Assembly (NCBI GenBank): GCA_012845835.1
Contig: JABAKD010000028.1
Coordinates: 10,817,741 to 10,881,740, forward strand
DNA: 64,000 nt
Source: Undaria pinnatifida
Lineage: Eukaryota > Sar > Phaeophyceae > Laminariales > Alariaceae
Direction: 5' to 3'
The notes under the pieces were generated by a model. The model worked only from the letters and a program-made list of their open reading frames with translations. It did no database searches and had not been told where the DNA came from. The translations under genes and the position numbers were made by a program. This document shows positions 13,101 through 23,064 of the stretch, in pieces. Each line of letters starts with the position of its first letter. Within the stretch, counting starts at the first letter, position 1.

Positions 13101-16100
13101 ACAGCATACATTAACACCAACGCCAACACCAACACCAACACCAACAGCTGAATGAAGGGGATAAGCAAGCAAGGCACCAAGTAAGTAAGAAAGGAAGAGC
13201 TGTTCTCTCGTGATTAGCGAAACAACACGCGAAACAACACCAACACCTCCAGCCGAACGGAGGGCACAAGCAAGAAACGAAGCAAGGAAGCAGGAAACAA
13301 GGAAACAAAGCAGAAGAAGTAAAATTAAGGAAAAAATGAAGACGTTCTGACCTGGGCTGAGAGAGCGCTGCCTGGATAGCTTTAGCCGCTTCGGCGTCGA
13401 GAGCGTTGCCCGTCAAGGACAAGCTGGTGAGTGCTGGGCTGTTCACCGCCGCCTGCAACACACACATAAATCGCACGAGAAGGCGAACACAGCAAATAAC
13501 AAACAAAGGTCGACACGAACACAAAAAATACAAACAAAATTATAAGCGTTATTTTCCCCGTCCGTCGGAGGATATAAAAAAAAACATCCAAAACTACCGG
13601 GCGAAAACAAACACAAAGCACAATCGCAAACCACGGACAAACACAAATATACAAAAACAAGTAAACAAAGGCATGGGCAAACATAAAATCACACAGCTTG
13701 CTAAGATGAGCATCGGCCTTGAGTATATCGAACTCATAGCTGACGTATTTGGAATAACTTTTGTAAAACATTAACACACAACTACAGATCGTACTGGTAG
13801 GCAAACAGAAACAAGAAAGTCGTCGTCAGACACCAACACAAACCATGGACATTCATACACACACACGAAATTCCATGCTAAAAACACTACTGTAGCACAA
13901 AACACACACGAAACAAACAAAACAACATGTAGACTATCAACAAACAAAACAAAAGAACATGGGGACAAAAAAAAGCACGAGGTTGTGAATGCCGGGATTT
14001 AGTCGCCGGCGCGTCAGCTTTTGCTGCCGTTCGTTGTAGCTCCAATCTCGTTTGCGCCGGGTTCAACACGTTTGTTACCCGCAGCAAACAATGGAGCTCT
14101 AATCAAGACCTCCTAGTAACAGTACGTGACGGTATAAACGTGGCAACGCAACACATCAGCACGACGGAAACACACCTGCATGAGGGCGGCGACGCCTGCT
14201 GTGGCGACGTTATTGAAACCCAAGTCCAGGGTTTCTAGTTTCAAGGTTGGCAGGGCGGACGCCAACGCTTGGGCCCCGCGATCCCCCACCTGACAAACGC
14301 CGTGAGACACCGTGAAACGAGAGATGCGGTGCGACACGAGACACGAGAGACAGGCCGCAAGACACGAGAAACAAAGACATGAGACACGACCACAGGAGAC
14401 AGGAAAACGAGAGACCAGAGAAGCGACGCAAGGCATAAACATGATATGTAAGACAAAACACGATACACAACACGCGAGAGGCAAGGAAGGCATAAAGACG
14501 CGAGAGACAAGAAAGTACAAAAAGACACAGAACACAAGACACACACGAACGGTAATCATTCCTGATATGTTGGACAGCTACTCAATGTCGCGGAGACAGC
14601 CAGAGTACTCTGGACAAAAATAGTGTAACCCGTATCGTGGCACGCGTCGAGACAAGGTGAGGATAATGTACAAGATACAATCTACAAGACTACGCCAACC
14701 TACAACTTAACGAATAAAACGACACACAAAAATCGACGATTAAAAGCCAACCGACCATACACAAGAACCGACAGACACAACCGTTGTTTAAGCGCAGCAC
14801 CCGAAGCGTCGAGCACTCCCAGGCGGACTCCTCTAACCGACTACACCGAACCGATAGACCCGAGACAAGGGCGACTGACAATCCGAGAGGAAATAAACCG
14901 AACTACAAAAATGGACGACTGAAACTAACCGACCATAGATACATGAACCGACCTATCCCAATCGCTGTTCCAGGGCAGCGCCCGAAGCGCCGAGCCCCCC
15001 TCAGAAGGAATCCTCTACCCGGCCGACTAAGCCGACCAAAAAAAGAAGACTCAAACCGACCACAAATCGACGGCTAGAACAGGTCGACCAACCGAGCGAT
15101 GGACCAAACAACCCATCATTCCACGTGACGGACCTGGTCGTTGTGCAAGCGCAGCGCCCGACGCGTCGATCACAACCAGACGGACTCCTCTAACCGACCG
15201 ACAAACTGACGACTAAAAGACCACCATACCAGCCGACAAAAACCGACGATTAACCCGACTCACCACACACCACACTGACCGACCAACCAAACCAACCAAA
15301 CAACCAACCAATCAGCAGGACGGACCTGATTGTTGTTCAAGCGGAGAGCGCGAAGCGTCGAGCATCCCCACACCGACTTCGCGAGGGCCTCCGCTCCCGC
15401 CGCGGAAATCCTGTTGAAGCACAGCTCCACCAGCCTCACCGACTTGTTCCGTCTCAAAGCTTGCGCCAGTCCTTCCACCCCCTTGTCCCCAATTTCGTCG
15501 TCGCTCATGTGCAGGTCGCTGCAAAAAGCAGTGTCGGGTCACGTTGACGGGGGTGTGTGTGTGTGCTCATTTCAACCATGGCCGTAGTCTTAACGCCTGT
15601 GCAACTAGAAAGCCTTTTGGGGGGGGGGGACGAATTACTTGGAACCAGTAGAGGGCGGGTTTTTGGGGCTCAAAAGGGGTGAAGACCATGGACCTTCGCA
15701 TCCCTACGATACCGGGACGGAGCACGTCGGGTTTTCACCGACCAGGCAGACATCGCGTGCACCACGCGCGAAGCGCCATGAGGTGGTCGGCGAGTCGCAC
15801 GAAGGGTGCGTTGCCGGCGGGGGGGGAGGAGTAGAAGGGAGACAGGTGGAGGGGGGAGGTTAGGAGCTAAACATCACCATCACCACAATATAACCACCAC
15901 CTGCCACATATCAATGGCAACAACAGTAGTAACAAAACAGATACAACAAACATCACCAACACTACCATAACAGCCCCCCCACCACCACAACACGTTGCTC
16001 GCCCCCCCATTCTTTCCTCTCAAGGCATAACAGTCTTTCAGCTTTCTATCTCGCCTGAGTACGCTCCTACCCGCGAGAGCGCAGCCGCCATCGCACAAGC

Positions 16101-19100
16101 ACCCCTAACTGTAATCCCCGCCCCATCCACATACAACCGTGTTACAACAACGGCATCACCACCACCACCACCCCCGCCCGCCTTTCCTCCCAACGCACTA
16201 CCAACACCCTCCCCCCCCCCCCCCCAACGTCAGATTTCCATCTTGCCTGAGTACGCTGTTCTCCGCAAGCGCAGTTGCCACCGCACAAGCACCCCTAGCC
16301 TTAATTCCCGCCCCATCTATATACAGTCGCGTGAGGGAGGTGTTAGACTTCAAAGCCTCCGCCAGAGCCGATGCTCCGTCCGGTCCTATGCAGTTACCCT
16401 GGTTAAGTATCGTACGGTGCAGGGAGGGTGGGGGGGGGGGGGTAGGGGGGCAGGAGGTGATGGATCGAGATTCAGGACAAAATAATAAAATCCAGTGGGG
16501 GGGGGGGGGGGCGGGGGGGCGGGGGGGCGGCTTGACAAGGAGGTCCTACAACGATTTATCCAGCCGGATCTTCTAGGGGCCCAGCTGTTGAGTATTGCAC
16601 GATTCTGAAGGGCTAGGAAGCACTTCCTCGAAGGACCAAAGTATAGGCGTAGACCCAACCCAACGCAACCCGTAACCGTAACCGTAACCGTAACGGTAAC
16701 CGTAACCTTAACCGTAACCGTAACCGTAACCCCCAAGCGGAACCATAAATGTGCCAGAAACGCTGCGGACCACGATCATCCTGCTGACAAAACTACCGAG
16801 TCATGAAAAACTTCCGATAATTTTACCCAAAAAGTTTCCGCCAGGCAGAGCGCTCTACCTATATACGGTTTGACCAACCACCGCAGCTCCCGTGGCAAGG
16901 GCTCGGAGATGAGGTTAACCAACCGAGTAGTATACTCGGTAATCGCTGTGCTAAGCAAACAAAACGTGTAAAGATGCTGCGTGTTCTTCGGTTCCAGTAC
17001 GTTGGTTATGGCACTGCTGCTGCAGCGCTGTGTCTGATCCTTCTACGTACTACATTTTGCGACGTGACTTTATTCCGTCTCGCAGCCTGGGATACCGTGC
17101 TCGTATTATATATTCCACAGCTGTCAGATTTTGTCCCCCTCAAAAACGGGTTTTATAGTTTCCGCGCACAGACTGCCTAAAATCACCATGTTGACCCTGA
17201 TAGCTACACTGTAGTTGCAAGGGGAGTCGCCGGCCTATATCCTTAATGAGGACACACAACCCGTAATACGCGCGATCGAAGTATCACTCACAGCTTGCAA
17301 AGATGAGTTTCGACAAAATCTTCGATCTCACAGTTGGAGTATATTTTGATTTTTATAATATATACGAGTATATTGTGGATGTATATATCTCTCTACGATG
17401 AAGAATCAGCGAAGACATCGGACGTGCTGGATACTCGCGGGTAGAAAAAAGAAAGAACAGCGGTGTAATGCGAACAACACGCAACGCTCCAGCCAACCAA
17501 CACATCAAAACCTCCCGCTGATGCTATCGAAGACACATCGTCATGTAATGTATATGTTTGTGTCATGACAACATATCATGTCATGCCATGTCATGACATG
17601 TCATGTCATGTCATGACATGTCATGATAAGTTATGTTTAAGTTATGTTATGTTATCTCATGTCGTGCTCAAGTTACGTAATGTTATGTTACGCGTGACGT
17701 TATGTTTCGTTACAGTATGTTTATGTTGTAATGTTACAATATGATATTCAAACTATACCTGCCCCGACCTTCCTGCCTGGGCTCAACGGAACATCGTTTT
17801 GCATGTTTCGTATCCTTGGTACATCACACCACCTCGTATTCATGACAGACCCAACTGGTGCCGTGCTGTTAAAACGCGTTGCACTCGGAAATAGAAAGGG
17901 TTTCAAGCAAAAATGAGGCCTCCTGCCAAGACGTGTTAGTGTCAATAGGAGGAGAAGGCTCCCAAGCACGGTTACTAAAAAAACAAGTATGTGCATATCA
18001 TATAAAACCCTCGTTTGCACTCGGAAATAGAAAGGGTTTCAGGCAAAAATGAGGCGTCCTGCCAAGACGTGTTAGTGTCAATAGGAGGAGGAGGCTCCCA
18101 AGCACGGTTACTAAAAAAAACAAGGATGTGCATATCATATGGAACCCTCGAGCACGAGTAGCACCTGGTGTACATGAACCTTGTTACGGTACAAACCCTG
18201 CCCAAGCAACACCTGCATAAAGCCCAAAACACAACAACAAAACCAAAACACGCAGGAGCAAAAACCCAAACCCACCCAAACCCCCCCCGCTTCGTCGAAT
18301 CCGCCCAGCACTACCAAACCCACTACGAAAACACAACACAAGACCAGCCCCCCCCCCCCCCTCCCCCTTCTCCCCAACCCCCAAAATCCCCCATGCATCG
18401 GCATTATGTTATCCTTACTGACGGTCTGTCTGTAACCCCTTCAGAGCCCTAAAACCCCTCCTTATACTAATTCCAAGTAATGTTGTCCCCAACACGGGTT
18501 TCCAGCAGTGAAGGCGTTAAGGGACTACCAGGTGCGGGTCCCTGGTGTATATGATCTGCATGGCCCATAGATCATGTTGCCGGGTGGGAGCCGCAAGATC
18601 TGAGTGATCTAGCACATAATTCCACTCTTGGATCTGTACTACACAGATCCTGCGCAACATACCACGACGACAAGTTTAGGATTTATGTGATCTATGTGAT
18701 CTGTGATCTAGATCGTCATCTGTCAGATGTGTGAAATCCACCAACGCCAAAACCCAAACCCACCCAATGAATCCAACAAATCTATGTACCCGTGCAAGGC
18801 CAAATATATATACATAGATGGTTGATTCGACAACGGGGGGGGGCTCACCGACAAGTGCAAGGTAGTCAGGCCTGTGTTGCACGCCAGCGCCTTCGCCAGC
18901 GCCCCCGCCCCTTTGGCGCCTATCGAGTTACCGCTCAGGTACAGCGTGCGGAGTGACCGATTCTGGACCAGGCTCCGCGCCAGGCTAGCGGCCCCCTGGT
19001 CGGCAATACCGTTGAAACCTGCGGGACGGCCAGCAACGAGACTAGGCTTAAACGGAATATCATTATGCTCGCAATATATTCTTAGGCTTTTGCATCCATT

Positions 19101-22100
19101 TATGCCGGCAATTCTTAGGCATGCACGTTCTTAGGCCAACATTACAAATCATGCTCAATTATACCATTTCATCATCCTCGAAGCCACCATATACGTCTCT
19201 CACACTGCGTTCTCAATCTGTCCACGTCAGCCGTGTAGATATTTTTGTAATGCATTGTTCACTGGGTATATCACCGCGTAGGCACTCACTATATTTTGGC
19301 ACGTCGTTTTCTACGTGTTTTCGTTTTGTGACTCTCTCTTCACTCTTCATGTTACCTGGGGGGTCATGTATCGTATTTCAAGCTGTACTGTAATACGCCT
19401 GGGCACCTTCCAGCAGACTCTCTTCATCATCTGTATGTAGCTACAGCGAGCAGCCCGATTTAAGAGCACCCTGGATAAGAGCGTTTGGGACTTGGGAGCA
19501 GTCAAATCGGCATGCCCCGTCTATACGAAAAGCTATGTAGTTCTCACCACAGATAAGAGCAAATGCGTTGTTAACATAGCTTGTTTCGGCTTGTCACGGG
19601 GCGCTCTCAAATCGGAGTACCCAATGGTTAAGTGCATTCTTTTACTTTCTTTCTTTTTCTTTTTTTATCCTCCGGCGGATGGGGAAAAATAAAGCTTTAG
19701 CTCACCACACTTCCACGTATTTTCATACGCGTCGTGTGTCGATTTAACTCAGTTGCTTTCGCAGCCCAACGCTAGCTGGCGCACCCTTCGGATCCCATTG
19801 TAGGTATAGCGTGAGCTGTCCCTATCAGTGGTTTTCATTCTTTTACTTTTATTTTCAATCATCACTTTTACTCTCCAGCCCAATTTGTAAGAGGTTTGTT
19901 CACCCTCTGCAACTTTCTGGACAAGCCGTGGTCACAGGGGTCTTCTCTTCTCTCCCCAGGTACTTGCATTCCTTTTTTATCGCGCATAGGGTTTACCATC
20001 CCAACTTTTCAGCTTTCTACGCTCGTCGATTCTAATCGAACTTTGTCATACGTACCACGTACCAGGTATTATGCTAGGTCTGGATTTCTCCACTACGCAC
20101 ACTACAAAAAGCCACCCTTGTCTTCAGTATTCCAGCCCAAATCGTGAGTATAATCCTATTTCTGTGGTTTTGCACCTTTTCTCAAGCTCCTGCACCCTCT
20201 CTCTACAAAAACCACACCCGCGGTCACATAGAATGTACTCCTTACCCCCCCCCTCCCCCCCCCCCTCTACATCGCACACATTTCTTTTAGATCACGCACA
20301 AAGCTGCGAGTAGGCGCTATCTATATCAGTTTTAGCGCAAGAAAAATAATTATTAATAGAGAAATCGACGTTTTGGGCATTAGTACCAGGTATGTATAAC
20401 AGTTACGAAACCTACCCCACCATGGCAAGAGTCCAATCACCCCTTCCCTTTTCCTATCAACAATAACCACAACAACACTAAAAATGAGTTCTTAGTAAAC
20501 GTTTTCACAAATAATACTGGTATCCCGTGTCTTGTTTTTTTTTTTTTTTTTTTTTTTTTATCCTCCGGCGGATGGGGAAAAATAAAGCTTTAGCTCACCA
20601 CACTTCCGCGTATTTTCATACGCGTCGTGTGTCGATTTAACTCAGTTGCTTTCGCAGCCCAACGCTAGCTGGCGCACCCTTCGAGTCCCATTGTAGGTAT
20701 AGCGTAAGCTGTCCCTATCAGTGGTCTACGTTACAACCCCGGCAGCGCAAGCTGCCGTTGTATACGGGTGCGTGTGTATGTCGACCCGGCCTGTCCCCTG
20801 AGGGCACCTCCCACTCCGGCCTCTTTCCTCTCAGCCCACTCCCGTTGTTTCTCTTCCGTGCCCCCTTCAACCCCCGTGTTGTTGGGGGTACGAAGGGTGC
20901 TCATCTCGAAATTAATGTGCGGTTAACCGTCAAATGACTGAGGCAGGCAACAACTGAGTACGCATCCACCCCCACACTCTCTCTCTCCTCTCTCTCACTC
21001 CCTGTCCCGCCCTCTCACCTAGGTCCATCGTATGCAAAGACGGGTGCCGTTCAATCGCGCCCGATACCGCCTCCGCGCCGCCATCCCTCAAATGATTATA
21101 GCACAGCTTCAAGCACGTCACATCCGTAGCCGCCCACAAAATAGGCCCCAGCAACAAAGCCTCCCTGGCCGTAATCTCGCGTCGCATTAGGTCCACCATC
21201 CCCTCCTCCGTTGTCGCCGCCTCCATCCCGAGGCCCGCCCCCCGGCTCTGCGACACCTTTGCCTTCGCTGGCACGGCATTTCCTTGTGGAGTTCCTACTG
21301 CTGTTGCTGCTGCTTCTGCTGTTGCTGCTGCTTCTGCTGTTGCTGGTGGCGGTGTTCCCCCCGTTACCATCCCTGAACTATCGTTGCCGCTGTCGTTATC
21401 GCCTCCACTGATGGAAGTGTCGCGTCCGTTCGATGGCCCGGCTCGATCTGTTGATGCTGCTGTTTCTTCTTCAGGGGCAACGCGCATGTCATTACTCTGC
21501 GGTTGGTCGTTCTCGCGGCCGTTGTTGTTGTTCCTGTTGTCGTTGTCGCTGTGGTTGGTAGAGGGTGGGGCCGGAATGGACATAGCCACATCACCGCTGC
21601 TGTCACCGCTCGCGCGAGTGCTATTGTTAGCGCTGTCGCCAACAACACCGCCTCCACCCCCATCACAGTAGCCCTCCTTGAAGCCTGGCGCTCTACCTTG
21701 ACCGTTGCCGTTTCCAGCGTTGCTCGTGCTGCCCCCCCACGTACCATCAACGTTTCCATCAACACTGTCTCCAAGCGAGGCAACTCGCTGTCGCTGCTGC
21801 TGCTGCTGCGGCCGCTGCTGCTGTTGCAGCTCCCGTTGGCGAGCGTCATACGAAGCCGACCCTAACCCAACCCCTCCCCCCGCCGCCACCGCCTCCGCCG
21901 CCGCGTGTTGAGACCCATTGCGTGCGTGGGAGCCATTAGTTGGAGCAAGCACGGGAGGAGACGCCTCCGTCCGATGCATCGTGCTGCTGCCTCCGCCGCT
22001 GATATTGCTGCCGTCAGCGTCCCCGTCCCCCCCTCCCACACCGTCTCCCTTCGAAAAAGCGGAAGAGCCAGAAGAGGCGGGGGAAGGGGAAGAAGGGGAG

Positions 22101-22240
22101 AGTGCTAAGCCCAGGCGCTTGAGCAGGGCGAGTAGATCTGCCTCGTCGCAACCGGACTGCGCGGCTGCTGCTGCTGCTGCTGTCGCCGCCGCTGATGTAG
22201 TCCCCGCGGGTCTATTAGCGGTGTCGTCTGGTCTGGACAT
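6888..22240 (-). CDS. Multi-exon LRR (ribonuclease-inhibitor-type) protein gene
   Basis: Gene model read 5' to 3' on the minus strand: exons 22240-21019, 19018-18849, 16398-16247, 15518-15326, 14289-14176, 13452-13352, 12854-12695 and 11935-11114, then tentatively 8584-8039 and 7160-6888. The first eight sum to 2934 nt (978 codons) and every junction keeps frame. The protein has a low-complexity N-terminus of about 370 residues, then 11-12 LRRs of the 28-residue type (core LxLxxNxIxxxGAxxLA), then an Ala/Gly-rich C-terminal part. Such LRRs form curved protein-binding solenoids in RNI-, NLRC- and RanGAP-like proteins; none of the exons I read shows a nucleotide-binding, kinase or membrane domain. 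Role is therefore unassigned; an intracellular recognition or scaffold function is inference. The weak points are the 3' end and the start codon. Confidence 0.8.
8039..8584 (-). CDS. Tentative exon 9 of the LRR gene, low complexity
   Basis: 182 codons ending at a strong donor (TTCAG|GTATGG at 8039/8038) in phase 0, the same donor style as exons 5 and 8. Content: an aromatic opening (FSAAELWSLHQFYF), Gly- and Ala-rich runs, an acidic patch, and a basic motif (PPSKRYRNSL) before the donor. The acceptor chosen is AACAG at 8585; an alternative is that this is the first exon of a separate gene starting at the ATG at 8638. A run of about 20 G (minus-strand C) at 8649-8668 sits just upstream and would serve as a pyrimidine tract. 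Confidence 0.4.
9005..9250. repeat. Dispersed repeat, related to 24113-24360
   Basis: Shares ordered blocks with 24113-24360: CACGGTAGG-GTTGC, GTTGTTAGACT, GAGGTTTG, CGAACGCC-TCGAAGT, GTTTCG-GTG, and a CTCC/GGAGCTC inverted pair near the end. The ends are roughly inverted (CACGGTAGGGG against CCCCAGCGTG), suggesting a short non-autonomous DNA transposon. It lies in the large intron between exon 8 and the tentative exon 9. Confidence 0.5.
11114..11935 (-). CDS. Exon 8 of the LRR gene, Ala/Gly-rich
   Basis: 822 nt, 274 codons, phase 0 at both ends, between acceptor GTGCAG (11936-11941) and donor CTCAG|GTATG (11114/11113). It opens with a charged, probably helical segment (EQALEQVRLYWANHFNLV) right after the last LRR, then becomes poly-Ala and Gly/Pro-rich (plus-strand GCTGCTGCC repeats near 11420-11500 and 11770-11840). 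It ends with VQALHQIAQ. The Ala runs are translated trinucleotide repeats and probably vary in length. No domain is recognised. Confidence 0.65.
12695..12854 (-). CDS. LRR exon 7
   Basis: 160 nt. Acceptor CACCGCAG at 12855-12862; the first base completes the Arg codon left open by exon 6, giving an unbroken LRR across the junction. It encodes the last LRR (LRRLYLEHTSLG) and a capping segment ending GMPPQ. For exon 8 to follow in frame the donor must be CAG|GCGAGT, a GC-AG intron. The nearest GT donor (12651/12650, AGAG|GTATTC) would put exon 8 in the wrong frame. If no splice occurs, a stop follows at 12626. Confidence 0.65.
13352..13452 (-). CDS. LRR exon 6
   Basis: 101 nt between acceptor TTGCAG and donor CCCAG|GTCAG, entering in phase 0 and leaving in phase 2. 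It encodes one LRR (SPALTSLSLTGNALDAEAAK, then AIQAALSQ). Spliced to exon 5 it completes the repeat begun there, and spliced to exon 7 it reads into LYLEHTSLG with correct spacing. The AT-rich DNA downstream (13200-13340) is intron. Confidence 0.85.
14176..14289 (-). CDS. LRR exon 5
   Basis: 114 nt, 38 codons, phase 0 at both ends, between acceptor TTGTCAG and donor ATGCAG|GTGTG. It encodes VGDRGAQALASAL, finishing the repeat whose LRLNNNQ start lies in exon 4, then LETLDLGFNNVATAG, starting the next. The 28-residue period is kept on both sides apart from one missing residue in a variable loop. Confidence 0.88.
14770..15205 (-). pseudogene. Three decayed tandem copies of the end of exon 4
   Basis: Units around 15128-15205, 14951-15030 and 14775-14850 repeat the sequence of the exon 4 3' end and following intron, with spacing of about 180-190 bp. 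They match LRALRLNNNQ and its donor to differing degrees: the first keeps a CAG|GTCCG-like donor but has a stop where Cys was, the second is scrambled to LRALPWNS, the third keeps CSTLRVLRLNN without the donor. None completes an LRR, so I regard them as dead pseudo-exons in intron 4. Confidence 0.7.
15326..15518 (-). CDS. LRR exon 4
   Basis: 193 nt between acceptor TTTTTGCAG and donor AATCAG|GTCCG. The first base completes the Ser codon split by the preceding GC-AG intron; the exon leaves in phase 0. It encodes two full LRRs (DLHMSDDEIGDKGVEGLAQ and VELCFNRISAAGAEALAK) and the LRLNNNQ start of a third. The last 40-60 bp of this exon and its donor are copied three times, decayed, in the following intron. 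Confidence 0.9.
16041..16138 (-). pseudogene. Partial duplicate of LRR exon 3 second half
   Basis: This block repeats 16232-16330, including the GC donor context (CTCAG|GCGAGA here). It translates as YVDGAGITVRGACAMAAAL, close to the LYIDGAGIKARGACAVATAL of exon 3, then diverges. It has no first half and no acceptor at the right place, so it is probably not spliced in. It shows that exon pieces are duplicated locally within this gene. Confidence 0.65.
16247..16398 (-). CDS. LRR exon 3, with GC donor
   Basis: 152 nt between acceptor AACCAG (16399-16404) and donor CTCAG|GCAAGA (16247/16246). It enters in phase 0 after HLS of exon 2 and leaves in phase 2. It encodes GNCIGPDGASALAEAL and LYIDGAGIKARGACAVA. 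The donor is GC rather than GT but otherwise fits the donor consensus. Joining here gives exactly 28 residues from LYID to the LHMS of exon 4. The second half of the exon is duplicated in the next intron. Confidence 0.85.
16670..16735. repeat. (CCGTAA)n hexamer repeat
   Basis: About ten CCGTAA units with two variants (ACGGTAA, CCTTAA), inside intron 2. The hexamer resembles a telomere-type repeat with one base changed (TTACGG against TTAGGG), but this is an internal microsatellite. Confidence 0.85.
17118..17375. repeat. About 250-bp dispersed repeat, near-identical to 33437-33690
   Basis: From CAGCTGTCAGATTTTGTCCC to the AT-rich TTTATAATATA end this matches 33437-33690 with few differences, indicating recent spread. 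Its 3' half contains the 80-bp core (AGCTTGCAAAGATGAGT, then CTCACAG-TGGAGT) found many times in the window. Weaker copies: 38500-38705 and 2845-3010. No reading frame is conserved among copies. Confidence 0.75.
17572..17740. repeat. TCATG / GTTATG palindromic microsatellite
   Basis: Tandem TCATG and CATGACATG units, then degenerate GTTATG units. CATG makes it locally self-complementary and cruciform-prone. It is in intron 2 of the LRR gene. Confidence 0.85.
17879..18150. repeat. 136-bp tandem duplication
   Basis: Two adjacent copies (17879-18014 and 18015-18150) of a 136-bp unit beginning TTGCACTCGGAAATAG, differing at only a handful of bases. A recent local duplication inside intron 2. Confidence 0.85.
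18530..18735. repeat. GATCTG-rich dispersed repeat, uninterrupted copy
   Basis: Shows the intact order ATGATCTGCAT, GGTGGGAGCCGC, ATCTAGCACA, GGATCTGTACTACACAGATCC, ATGTGATCTGTGATCT. It serves as the reference for the interrupted copy at 23955-24480. It lies in the intron just downstream of LRR exon 2. Confidence 0.6.
18849..19018 (-). CDS. LRR exon 2
   Basis: 170 nt, that is 2 + 168, so exactly two 28-residue LRR lengths. Acceptor TCCCGCAG, donor TTGTCG|GTGAGC. The first two bases complete a Gly codon begun in exon 1, giving MDLG then FNGIADQGAASLARSL. Next come LYLSGNSIGAKGAGALAKAL and the start LTTLHLS of the following repeat. Both repeats are textbook RNI-type with conserved Leu, Asn, Ile and Gly positions. 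Confidence 0.92.
19666..19829 (-). repeat. SINE-like retroposon with poly(A) end, copy A
   Basis: On the minus strand the unit ends CCCATCCGCCGGAGGAT followed by an A-run. On the plus strand this appears as a T-run then TCCTCCGGCGGATGGGG. About 165 bp are shared with 20559-20725; shorter 3' ends recur at 13553-13580, 37812-37846 and 42640-42680. The constant 3' hairpin plus A-run is typical of LINE-mobilised short retroposons. I find no convincing pol III boxes. Confidence 0.6.
20559..20725 (-). repeat. SINE-like retroposon with poly(A) end, copy B
   Basis: Nearly identical to 19666-19829, with a longer tail (about 26 T on the plus strand, 20533-20558). Same orientation and about 0.9 kb apart, so an LTR pair was considered, but the A-tail and lack of TG/CA ends favour independent retroposition. 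Confidence 0.6.
21019..22240 (-). CDS. Exon 1 of the LRR gene: N-terminus and first LRR
   Basis: 1222 nt (407 codons plus one base) ending at the strong donor CTAG|GTGAGAG. I start at the ATG at 22240 (MSRPDDTANRPAG). The frame is open further up to an ATG near 22486, but that part translates a GGTAA/GGGTA repeat and looks like leader. After a short Ala run comes a probable helix (EADLLALLKRLGLAL, about residues 37-51), then about 300 residues rich in Ser, Asn, Gly, Gln and Asp with CAG-repeat poly-Gln near 21800-21835. The first LRR (VTCLKLCYNHLRDGGAEAV) begins near residue 367. No signal peptide is visible. Confidence 0.75.
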
Positions 22241-22259
22241 GACACCGCATTTTTTTTTG

Positions 22260-22440
22260 ACGCTGGGTGGGTAGGTTAGTGTTTGGGGTGGGGTGGGGAG
22301 GGGAGCGAAGGAGAGGGTAAGGTAAGGTAAGGTAGGGTAACGTAGGGTAGTGGAGGGGAGGGTGGGGAGGGCAGGATTGGGTGGGGTCAGGTAGGGAAGG
22401 GCAAGGTATTGTAGGGTAGGGGGGGGGGGGGAGGGGAGGG
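22260..22440. repeat. GGTAA / GGGTA-rich tract upstream of the LRR start codon
   Basis: G-rich degenerate pentamers (GGTAAGGTAAGGTAGGG) ending in a G-run near 22420-22431, immediately upstream of the chosen ATG. On the minus strand it is a pyrimidine-rich leader. No promoter element is recognisable. Confidence 0.6.
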
Positions 22441-23064
22441 TATCAGAACAGGAACAGTGGTATGTGAGCTTAGGCGGTGGTGGCATATATCTGCAGAGGG
22501 AGGTGTTGTTGCTGATGTTGATGCTGTTTTGTTTGGGTTTTTGACCTTGGCTGCTGTGGGCGCCACTTTCACCCGCCAGCTCAACTCGCCGAAGGTGAAA
22601 ACTCCGACATCCCTACCGGTGACCTAACTAACGAAAGAAAACATCAATACCGAGAGAAAGCAAGTCCCGCAGACCACAGGGAGGGGCAGCTTGTCTCCGA
22701 AGGGGGACCCCGCCCGGCCCCGTGTATATGAATACCTGGTACACAGCAGCACAGCAGCAGTGCCATATTGTGAAAGAGGTATGACAACAGCCGTCGACGA
22801 ATCCTCAACCAACTGACATCATGCTCAAAATAACACATACCCTGCGATGAATTCCAAGGCCGGTTTTCTCTATAAACCCAGCGGGGCACAAACAACGAAC
22901 ATGACGACTTTGCGTAGATTTCCTCGAGATATGTTTGCGGGAACGCATAACTCAGCGTTTGTATGACAAGTCTCCCCGCTGTCGAGCCTTTCAGTGTGGG
23001 ATAACTTCGTCCGAGGTGGTGCATCATCTTGCAAACGCACAGACGTCAGGACGCGCCACTTTTT

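Noticed and set aside
19666-20725. LTR pair flanking a 0.7 kb interior
   Set aside because: The direct repeats lack TG/CA ends, PBS and PPT, and each has its own poly(A)-type end, as retroposons do.
21211-22274. Plus-strand open frames opposite LRR exon 1
   Set aside because: Leu- and Ser-run translations of trinucleotide repeats. The minus-strand frame is longer and connects in phase to the LRRs.
22241-22486. Upstream in-frame start of the LRR gene
   Set aside because: The added residues would translate a GGTAA/GGGTA repeat and a G-run. Possible, but the ATG at 22240 is preferred.
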